A stretch of 47,854 nt of DNA from assembly GCA_032718475.1 (NCBI GenBank), contig JAUCBJ010006125.1, positions 1 to 47,854 of the forward strand. Reading direction: 5' to 3'. The notes beneath the pieces are model-generated. The model saw nothing but the letters and a program-made list of their open reading frames with translations. It did no database searches and was not told the DNA's origin. Below, piece by piece: positions 10,351 through 19,020 of the stretch (position 1 is its first letter; each line of letters starts with the position of its first letter). The DNA comes from Nemertoderma westbladi (Eukaryota > Xenacoelomorpha > Nemertodermatida > Nemertodermatidae). The position numbers and the translations under genes are program-made.

Positions 10351-13300
10351 GGAGGGCGTTCACTATGTAACTTTTGTTAGGACCGTGAACTCTTACCTGC
10401 ACTACAGGAAATTCTCTGATTCCTACGTTGGAAGTTGGAGGTTTCCAAGATGGTTGTCTGTCAAAGGTAGTTGGGGGGAACTCATTGTCGGTGTCCTTTT
10501 CGTAAGTAAGTGCTCGATACACCGCGGTATTTATTAGGTAACAGGATTCGTTGGCGTCGGAGAATTCGTCAGTATAGAATCCTTCCATCTCAGATTCTTG
10601 ATCAGTGTCATTTACATCACTGAATTGGACATGTAGTTCGGGCTCACTTACCTGACTCGGGTTGTCTCGTTCGAACTCACTGTGTAACAAGATGTGATGT
10701 TTCGCGCCACACTTTGCACACTTTACGTCGGAGTAACAGGTTCGCCGTTGGTGTCCTGATCTGAGGCAATTATAGCATAACCGCTTATCCCACATGACTG
10801 CACGTCTGTCTACAAGGGATTTCTTTAGAAATTCAGCACACGCACTCAAACGGTGGGGCCCGTCGCACAGCGCACAGTTTGGTTTGATGTTACTCACTTT
10901 ACCTTGGGTAACGTGATGCACTCTCGTTTTTTCTTCGGGCTTTCTTCCGTGAATTCTCTTAGGAGACGTAGGAGGAGTTGTTGTTACCTGTTCTCTCCTG
11001 TCACTGGTTCGAGACTTATATTTACTTACGTCTTTATAGGTCCTGTTGTCATAGTAAGATTTTGCTGTGTCTTTCCCGCTGTCCTCTTCTTGAGAAGCTT
11101 GGCTTTCGCCGTCGTCAGTATAACACACTGGTATTATCCTTCTCCTAGAAACGGGTTTCTCACTTACCTTATTTTCCGATGTTTTCTCTCTGGACTGCTT
11201 TATGAGTTGTAATTTTACTTCACTATCTAAGAAGGACATGAGATCAGCCATGGTAGGGCCTCGTCGTTGCTGCTCATTCATATACAACACTTGCTTGTCC
11301 CAGCATGTACATACTCCACCCTTTGGTAAAGTAGAGACTACGGCTCCAATAACCATGGAACTCTGATATTCATGAGACTTACCTAACCAGTCCAATTGTC
11401 TACAGATCTCCTGAATCTCATCGGAAAACTCTATAATCCCGCTACTAAGGAACTTTCGGGGGGCTACTAATTTTGCATACAAATACTTAGCTATGTTATC
11501 CTTGTTACCATACCTGATGTTTAATGTGTCCCAAACTTGTCTTAATCCATCTGGATGTCCAATAAACTTTAACGCCATTAACTTGGGAGGTCCTTCCAAG
11601 CACTTGATGAGGAATCTAAGTTTCTCTCCGTTAGATAGTACAGAGTTCTGTATGCTATCTTTGTAAAATTCATTGAAAGGTAACCATTTCATCTCATCTC
11701 CATTGAATTTGACGATTTCTCCCACTTTGACCGCTTGGCGGGCTTCTGTTCTAGCCATCTGACGCGTAAAGCTTTCTTGGGCCATCGTATTATTTAATAT
11801 CGAATTATCGGTATATAAATTTATCGGATTATTATCAGGTCTATAGGGAATATCATTAACAACAGGTTTATAATCACCCTTAATAGGGTTTGCTATAGGA
11901 GTTTCTACTTCACTAGCAGTATAGATGCGTGTAGGCTCCACACCTTGCGCATGTAATACTTCAGACCTAACAGGTTGACACAATGTTACAGGAGGTATTG
12001 GTATACCCTTTTGTATATTGACTAATTTGTCGCGTTCCAGCGCGATACTTTGCTGCACTTCTTGCAATTCTACCCTACTTTCCCTTACTGTTCCCTTGAG
12101 TTGGTGGACAGTCTCCTGCATCTGTCCGAGCAGGAGATTCATCCCCCGCCGTCCCTCCTCTACCCACTCGACCGCCGAAGCGGGAGTCGCCAACATTGTA
12201 GCGGGCCGACGCGGGACGACGGGAGACAAATCTTTGATTTCTCTCTCAGTGTCCAGGACAGGGATATTCGTATGGACTGTTCTACCGGGTACAGGCAGTG
12301 TAGTACTGTGTAGAGGGAATTTAGAGTTAAGCTCTGGAAGTACAGGGGTCTCTAGCACAGGAGTGGCTTTGGGAACGACAGGCCTAATTATTTCAGGCTC
12401 ATCAACTATAGTAGGGAGTCTTTTGACCTTAATAATTTGGTCTGTGGGTTCTGTATTACCTAAGTCTGTGCTAGCTAGTTGTCTTCTAACCGCTGGGGGC
12501 AAATCAGGCAATTTGTGACGGTGAGATGTTTTTCTACGCCTGCTTAGACGAGATCTATTTCCTCCGCCTTCAGGATCGGTGGTCTCGCCTTCCTCCGATG
12601 ATGTGTATCCTTGGCGCTTGGGAGTAGATCGACTCCTCATCTGCATTTGACTAGCAGTTAACTGTTTATTTATGCAGTCTTGCGTCTCTTGAAGATTTTC
12701 CAACTCCAGTTGTGTGGTCTCTTCAGACGCTCTCTGTTCTGCGTCTGCCAATGCCATTGCTGCTGCTGCTTTGACTGCTTCCACTGCCGCTGCCGCTTTC
12801 GCCGCTGCTACTGCCTTTCTGTCCTCTATCCGTTTTTTCTTTACTTGTTCTTCTTGGACTCTAGCGAGGCGGAGTTTTTCATCAAATTTAGCTTGGTTTG
12901 CAGCTAACATTTCCGCATCGATTGCGTCCAACACAAGCTTGGTTCCTTCACTATTAGGGCGAAGTCCAGACAGTCGTCTCCTCAACTCTTCGTCTCCTAT
13001 GAATCGCTGATAGTCTGACAGATAGATGTCAATGGCGTCTCTAGTTCGCGGCTTTTCTGCTGCTGTTAATTCGCTTTCCACTTCGCTTTCCACTTCGCTT
13101 TCCACTTGAGAAGAAGTGGCGTCGGTTGATTCTTCATAGGTTGGCCGCTCATCATAAACCGTATCCGCCATCTTCGCTCCGCGTTCGGGCGTCCGCTCAA
13201 CAGTATCCGAACTACTGGAACTATCGGGCCGCTGAGAACTAGGTTCTTGGCTAGGAGGTTGCTGCTGTTTTATAGCTTCTTCTTGATCCCGCTTGACTTG

Positions 13301-13519
13301 GGCCCTAGTGCCTATGGCAGACCAACGGCGCTTTACTAACTTCGCAAATTGCGAAATCGCTCCTACCAACCTAGGTTCTGACACAACCACTGCAGGGGTT
13401 GCCCTTCTTACAGTATGAGGGGTTTCAGACCTCGGTCTGGGATTCTCTACACTTTGATCTGAGAAACAGGCTGTTGTTTCTAGGAGACTATCTGACAGAG
13501 TTTGCCTTGTGTCAGCCAT
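10280..13519 (-). CDS. gag: BEL/Pao Gag polyprotein with protease active site
   Basis: This intact ORF of 1079 codons has an ATG at 13519. In order it shows a Ser/Glu-rich N-terminal third, an Ala/Glu/Lys coiled-coil-like segment (about residues 210-300), a second linker, and a DUF1759 Gag core (FNGDEMKWLPFNEFYKDSI, then LRFLIKCLEGPPKLMA). Zinc-knuckle-like motifs follow (CALCDGPHRLSAC, CYNCLRSGHQRRTC, CAKCGAKHH), and near the end the aspartic protease signature LLDSGSTGTFID. The protein would form the particle and bind RNA. The frame ends 16 residues after the DSG motif, and the rest of the protease lies in the +1 frame, either through an indel or by frameshifting. No downstream enzymes are encoded, so any mobility would depend on proteins supplied by relatives. 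Confidence 0.9.
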   Translation of the reverse strand: MADTRQTLSDSLLETTACFSDQSVENPRPRSETPHTVRRATPAVVVSEPRLVGAISQFAKLVKRRWSAIGTRAQVKRDQEEAIKQQQPPSQEPSSQRPDSSSSSDTVERTPERGAKMADTVYDERPTYEESTDATSSQVESEVESEVESELTAAEKPRTRDAIDIYLSDYQRFIGDEELRRRLSGLRPNSEGTKLVLDAIDAEMLAANQAKFDEKLRLARVQEEQVKKKRIEDRKAVAAAKAAAAVEAVKAAAAMALADAEQRASEETTQLELENLQETQDCINKQLTASQMQMRSRSTPKRQGYTSSEEGETTDPEGGGNRSRLSRRRKTSHRHKLPDLPPAVRRQLASTDLGNTEPTDQIIKVKRLPTIVDEPEIIRPVVPKATPVLETPVLPELNSKFPLHSTTLPVPGRTVHTNIPVLDTEREIKDLSPVVPRRPATMLATPASAVEWVEEGRRGMNLLLGQMQETVHQLKGTVRESRVELQEVQQSIALERDKLVNIQKGIPIPPVTLCQPVRSEVLHAQGVEPTRIYTASEVETPIANPIKGDYKPVVNDIPYRPDNNPINLYTDNSILNNTMAQESFTRQMARTEARQAVKVGEIVKFNGDEMKWLPFNEFYKDSIQNSVLSNGEKLRFLIKCLEGPPKLMALKFIGHPDGLRQVWDTLNIRYGNKDNIAKYLYAKLVAPRKFLSSGIIEFSDEIQEICRQLDWLGKSHEYQSSMVIGAVVSTLPKGGVCTCWDKQVLYMNEQQRRGPTMADLMSFLDSEVKLQLIKQSREKTSENKVSEKPVSRRRIIPVCYTDDGESQASQEEDSGKDTAKSYYDNRTYKDVSKYKSRTSDRREQVTTTPPTSPKRIHGRKPEEKTRVHHVTQGKVSNIKPNCALCDGPHRLSACAEFLKKSLVDRRAVMWDKRLCYNCLRSGHQRRTCYSDVKCAKCGAKHHILLHSEFERDNPSQVSEPELHVQFSDVNDTDQESEMEGFYTDEFSDANESCYLINTAVYRALTYEKDTDNEFPPTTFDRQPSWKPPTSNVGIREFPVVQVRVHGPNKSYIVNALLDSGSTGTFIDQEHLCWTTQIPN

Positions 13520-15781
13520 GTTTGATTGTACAGTTGAATGCCTACTGCTATATTACAGTTAAAGCAAGTCTAGTAATTCAGTATCACTGTTAGCCTAATA
13601 ATTAATTACCGATACTGCTACTCAGTGTAGCGTGATATATATATAATATATTAGAATACCGGTATGCTTATAGTATATATATAAGTATTATTACAGACTA
13701 GATTTGTCACAGAGTACCGGTATATAAATTTAGCACAAATATATATAAATATATAATAGGCCTATCATGAATACCGGTATACAGCTGACACTTATAGTAT
13801 ATATAAGTATAATTATTACAGAATAGAATTAATTACAGAATACCGGTATGATTTCAGCCTAAATTTATAGAATAAATATAATAAGCCTATTGTAAATACC
13901 GGTATGTCAATTATTTTAAAATAATTGAATTTCTGAATGTTAGGGGTTACTTGGTTACTTTACTTACTCTATTACCGTTATTTGAGCAGTAGTCCAACTG
14001 CTATTAAGAGCTAAGGATTGTATGACAGGCCTACTATTTTATTAATAGATTTGGATTGATTTATGTTATATATATACCCGTATGAGGGGTTTTTGTTACA
14101 ATATTGAAATAGATGTTATTATTTCTGGGAAGTAATCACTACACAAAAGCTGTGCGCTCTCAGTGAAGTGCTACTTATTGGACACTAAAACAAATAATTC
14201 TACTTCCTAAGTTACTTATCTACAAATTACTTACGATATGGGTGAGATTAAATCTCTAATTAAACACAACAAAAATATTACGTACGAAATTTTAGGGTAA
14301 TTTTACAGGGAACTACAAACCAGTCTAACAGAGTGTTAGATTTTCTGGTTATTCCAACGGACAGGATACTACGGTATTTGAAAATAATAAGTAGTAGTAA
14401 ATACACTGTGTTGTCCAGATAGGAAAATACCACCGTCTGACGACCTATAGCCGTATCGCTATAGGTACTACGTTATGTATCACGGAGTGTCCCTACCTAG
14501 AAGTTAATTACCGCGCTCTACCAGAACCAACGTGCCTATTAACCACTTTACAACACAAATATACTGCCTACACACTAATTACCTTCGGAAAGTACTGTAC
14601 ACTAAACCCTAAATTAGGTACGAGTACTTGCAGACTTGTACAACAGATAATCAGTAGTTAAAAATACTTGAACAGCTAAAAGAACCACGGCATCTGCTGG
14701 AGTGACCGGAGCACAAAGTCGCCAGTCTTTACCTACGCCAAGCAGCCCGTATAGTACCGGGGTTAATTTAACTATAACGGTATGTGTAACAAGCACAATT
14801 ACTGTAGGAATAAACTTGGGAACATGAATGTTGCGAATAATCGCATAAACTCTGAATAATAAATATTACGCTACCCGTACAGAATACTCAAACAAAATAC
14901 AAACCAAACGCTGGCAGACTACCACCAAGCCTAAATAAACTACAGTATGTGCAGATTCCGAAATGGTTAGTTAGTATGCGTTCTAACACGGTAGTACGAC
15001 TTATTCTTTAAGAGGGGATTGACCTTACAGCTCTGGCTGCCCCAACTTACTAACTGGCACTTTATCAGACAAACTCTACACACGCAGCAATCTCTTCAGA
15101 CCTAATAATAGCTAGACAACAATCCAGCCTACAAAATATCTGAGTAATAACTATTACGGTACCTGAACAGACCACACAAACAAGCACAGACTAAAAACGC
15201 TGGCAGACTACTATCAAGCCTAAATAAACTACAGTATGTGCAGATTCCAAAATGGTTAGTTAGTATGCGTTCTAACACGGTAGTACGACTTATTCTTTAA
15301 GAGGGGATTGACCTTACAGCTCTGGCTGCCCCAACTTACTAACTGGCACTTTATTGGACAAACTCTACACACGCCGCAATCTCTCCAGACCCAACAACAG
15401 TCAGACAACAGTCCAGCCTACAATTATCTGAACAGACTGAGCAGGCTTACACGCCTTCTGCTCAATACTAGCCTACAAATAAATAAAACTGACAGAAATA
15501 AGTAAGCTCCAAAGAAACAAGGGGTGTACAGTCCCTAATCTCTTAAACAGCCTACCGGTATGTAATATCACAATCGAAATAGTACTGATATACCTGTACT
15601 GTTGTAAGTACCGGTCCGGGTGATCAGGCAGTCAGGCCTACTGGTTACCGGTCGACCGGTACCTTAGTCTTGATCGCTTACGCCGCAATCAAGATCCTCC
15701 AAACTGTTATTGTTCTTACCAGAACAATATTAAACTGTATTTATTGCCTACACTGCAATCAAGAATTTTACAAACTGTTAT
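13520..15781 (-). other. Leader region of the BEL/Pao element
   Basis: These 2.3 kb lie between the 5' LTR and gag, with no ORF of note. Two roughly 228-bp copies at about 14908-15135 and 15197-15423 (offset 289 bp) form a tandem duplication. ACCGGTAT palindromes recur at 13650-13910 and 15550-15660. The string CAAACTGTTATTGTTC occurs both next to the LTR (15771-15786) and again about 72 bp inward. I could not identify a primer-binding site with confidence. Confidence 0.7.
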
Positions 15782-17001
15782 TGTTCGCGCTTTTAAGACC
15801 TTTGGCAGTTTAACCCGCCAAATCTATATGTCTTCTAGGTTATAAATCTACTCCAGCCTATGACAAGTATTGAACACCTATAATAATTCTAACATTAGCC
15901 AAAGCCAGTCTGTGCGCGACCATTCACCCGCTGGATATACCCTGGAGACTGGATTTGGATGCTTTAATTTGATTGCGGTGCAGGCCTAACGTACTATTCG
16001 ATTGATCGTTAATATATAATCTCTGACGAATATTATTCACTTTAGGGAAATATTAGCAGTTCCTTTAGGACGTGGCGCTCTATCTATTTAAACAGAGCTA
16101 TGACTTACACTATACACAACAGTATGTCTTATAGATCACCAAAGTGCATTCTTTAGGAAATGCTTTGTTACTCGGTCAAGCACACACAGACTATTGCACA
16201 CAATTGCACCCTGAATTGCCGATATTCACTGATTTTAATCATATATAAAGAGAATAACAACCGACATTTGTAGGGCCTATTAAGTAGCATTGAACTCACT
16301 ACAAACCACAATAATGTATGTCGCAAATTGTTATATGTAACCGGTCTCTCTAACCTTAGTGTATCAAGAAGATTGGGTTTTCGGATCGTTATCAATATTC
16401 TTCCCAATAATAATATGTAAACGAACGATACAATTAACAACACAGTAAATAGCAGTAAATAATGCGGCGAAAAGCAGTTTACGTCAGGGTGCTTAATCAG
16501 ATGCCGAGGTGCAAAACCGTGATAACCGTTTGATGATCTTATAATTAAAGACGCTCTAATGTCAGAAAACATTCCCCGGCCGGTGTTCTAGGCGTGGGGG
16601 AAACGTCAGTACTGAATCCTGTAATTCTGCTGTACAGCTTTTACACAAAGAGGGAATCTCTGATTGGTCGAATGGCAAAGAGCTCCACGTGGACACAGCT
16701 GATAGATGTCGTCATTTTGAGCTGAGCAGAACAAAGAACCAAGGCAAGGCTCCGGGCAAGCTACACGTGTAAAGCTCAGCCGTTAGCTGTCGTCATAGTA
16801 ACGACACTGTTTCAAGAGGATCTAGGGCGTTGCGTCATAGAATTGCTAATTATGTCCTCTAAAGTACACATACAGAAGAAATAGCTTTTATGTCCCCTAA
16901 AAACACCGGTACAGCAATGACACGGCCTTTTATGCCTGCTAAACCAACTACAGAGCACTTTACGGGGAAAATAACCGGGCAATTCCGCAAAAGCTTTTAC
17001 A
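15782..17001 (-). repeat. 5' LTR of the BEL/Pao element (right side)
   Basis: Bases 15782-16746 match the left LTR. The TG...CA end and the CCACG target duplication place the outer boundary at 17001, giving a 1220-bp LTR that begins TGTAAAAGC in element orientation. Alternatively the LTR is 965 bp and 16747-17001 is extra sequence of other origin. A CCAAT-type box (GATTGG) is present at about 16661. A 134-codon sense ORF (16168-16572) matches that in the other LTR. Confidence 0.8.
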
Positions 17002-18059
17002 CCACGGTTTCTGTAGATACATTCTTTGTGCTTAGCGGACTTCTTGTCTGCTACCTCAGCGTGAAACATCTTGAAAAAGATGGAAATTTAAACATTCCGA
17101 AATTCTACTTCCACAGATATTGGCGTCTCACAGCTCCTTACATAATCATAATTATTTTCCACATGGGGTTAGAATATCACATGGGAAGTGGTCCCGTGTT
17201 TCCACAGATCGGAGGTGATCCAGCATTCTGTAAGAAAAATTGGTGGGTTAACATATTATACATCAACAATTTGTATAGATCAAATTATAATGAACTTTGC
17301 ACGGGATGGACGTGGTACCTCGCAAATGACATGCAATTCTTTCTTTTAGCTCCAATAGCGATATTCCTCTTCCATAAACGACCAATATTTGGATACATGT
17401 TCAGCATTTGTCTCATTGCATTGAGTATCGTGGTCACATGTATATTAACATGGGCGGATGGAATGGGCGCTCGGTTAATGGATCAACTCCTTCATCCCCA
17501 AAAGAACCAATTTAATGTGATTTACATTAAACCATACTGCCGAGTCGGTTCTTACGCTGTTGGGTTGATCATTGGTTACATTCTACTAAAACACAGAAAT
17601 GCCCGACTCTCGAGAGCAGCTGTCATCATCGGATGGCTATTGGCGGCAGCTGTCGGCCTTTCCGTAATTTTCGGTCTGTATAGATCGGGATCAAATCAGA
17701 CAATCTCACAAGGTCTGTCGTCGTTCTACTTGGGGGCCTCAAGACCAGCATGGTCAATGGCTGTTGCCTGGGTGATATATGCTTGCGAAACTGGTAATGG
17801 TGGATTTGTTACAAATATTCTTTCTTGGGAGTTCTGGCTGCCTCTTTCTCGCCTTACCTACATGGCTTATCTTATACACATAACGTTGATGGGACTTGTG
17901 TTCAACTCCTCTAGAACCAGTATTCACTTCACTAACCTCACTTACACTTATAATTTCATCGGGAACCTTGTACTCGCCTATCTGGTTGCATTTATCCTTA
18001 CACTTTGTCTCGAATCGCCACTTATTGCCTTGGAAAAGATACTTCTTTCAAGAAAATGA
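17002..18059 (+). pseudogene. NRF-6-like acyltransferase copy 1, 3' part
   Basis: The gene resumes with the CCACG target duplication and continues in frame from VSVDTFFVLSGLL to a TGA at 18057-18059. It contains FYFHRYWRLTAPY and eight or so hydrophobic segments of the acyltransferase-3 domain. A chance ORF reads from inside the LTR (16890) into this exon and would encode a 389-aa fusion, but no translation is implied. The sequence YRSNYNELCTGW replaces YDTSEVCMGW of the other copies. The last roughly 130 residues before the terminus are identical to copy 2, suggesting gene conversion. Confidence 0.92.
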
Positions 18060-18961
18060 AGAAAGTAAATTATTTTCTTCTAAATTGCCTGAAATGAAAA
18101 CGGTAGAAAATCACATTAATACCGTTTAAGCTCTAAATATAATATAGACAGTTAAAATAATCAGTATTGATTTATCATACTCATTGCCTCTCTGGGGTGT
18201 TTTTGGATATTATATTAGAATCCAAATACGTAAATAACAATTAATTCACTCTATACCTAGCTAGAATTTACCTCTAATTCATTTCATTTTATTATAAGGT
18301 ATATCATTAGTAATAATTACTTTGTGATTTTTTAAATAATAACTAGAGCATGTTAATGGATAGGCTCATGTAAACATGAGTAATCAGTATGGAATGATGG
18401 TTATATTGAATAAAAAGAAACGCTCCTTACTCCTTGGTTCATTTTGTTTATTCATAGATATCAAAGTTAATGTTTGCCAAGAGCCAAGCCATATATAAAT
18501 TGTGTATATAATAGCTATAAGTTATGAAGTTGACATGGAGCAACAAAGGCCAAATAATTTATGTAGGCTTGCATAGGAATAATTGTATCACATTAAAATA
18601 CATCAGCACATTATAATCTACCTCCATGGGCATATATCAGAATCTTCACAGTACTTGCCACATGCTAATTGTTACTTGCAGCTATCAAATCAATAGAACT
18701 ATCATCTGTCAAGTCTTACACTAGAACTACTACCAAAATTATATGAAAATGAGACATTTTGAGATATTTTTGAATTTCCTCATTATAAGTGATAAAGTGA
18801 ATCAAGAAAATTCGCATCGAAATATAAATGATTAGATTATATAAAGTTAAATTTGAAACAAATCCAATTGCATTGCGGAAAATGTATTCTCAAAGTTTAA
18901 TTTAAGTTGATTTTAGGAAATAGTAGGTCTAAAAGTACAATTACTTTAATGACACTCCTAC
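18060..18961. other. Intergenic spacer between NRF-6-like copies 1 and 2
   Basis: AT-rich and non-coding. The block around 18400-18490 (AAACGCTCC, CTTGGTTCATTTTGTT, ATATCAAAGTTAATGTTTGCC) recurs upstream of copy 1 (about 5610-5690) and downstream of copy 3 (about 24440-24515). It marks the period of the tandem duplication. Confidence 0.6.
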
Positions 18962-19020
18962 AACTGTAGGGTTAATATTTTACTTGTTGAGGATTCCTTA
19001 TAAAAATTTATTTTACCATC
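18962..19020 (+). promoter_or_regulatory. Conserved upstream block of NRF-6-like copy 2
   Basis: Contains CTGTAGGGTTAATATTTTAC, TTGTTGAGGAT and a perfect TATAAAAA at 18999-19006, only 15 bases before the ATG. Copies 1 and 3 have CATAAAAA at that place. If it works as a TATA box, transcription would begin inside the signal-peptide coding region, so it may instead be conserved leader sequence. Confidence 0.5.

Larger units (their letters stand above)
7477..17001 (-). mobile_element. BEL/Pao LTR retrotransposon, internally deleted, in an NRF-6-like pseudogene
   Basis: The element starts TGTTCGCG and ends TTTTACA, so it has TG...CA ends. It is flanked by the 5-bp duplication CCACG (7472-7476 and 17002-17006). 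Removing it joins the host gene exactly as in the intact paralogues. On the minus strand the order is 5' LTR (right side), a 2.3-kb leader with a tandem duplication, a Gag ORF with the start of the aspartic protease, the rest of the protease in another frame, a short post-RNase H remnant, then the 3' LTR (left side). Reverse transcriptase, RNase H and integrase cores are missing. The LTRs differ at 6 of 965 aligned bases, so insertion was recent. Gag type (DUF1759/DUF1758 style) and the WRHCLGTINPADIASRG motif identify BEL/Pao. Confidence 0.92.

Noticed and set aside
11000-13010. Plus-strand ORFs such as 12018-12518 and 12714-13010
   Set aside because: They are antisense shadows of the Gag ORF with its Ala-rich coiled-coil region.
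16890-17001. A 389-aa gene starting in the LTR and continuing into the NRF-6-like 3' half
   Set aside because: The first 37 codons are LTR sequence joined by chance to the interrupted pseudogene; no promoter or signal peptide supports it.
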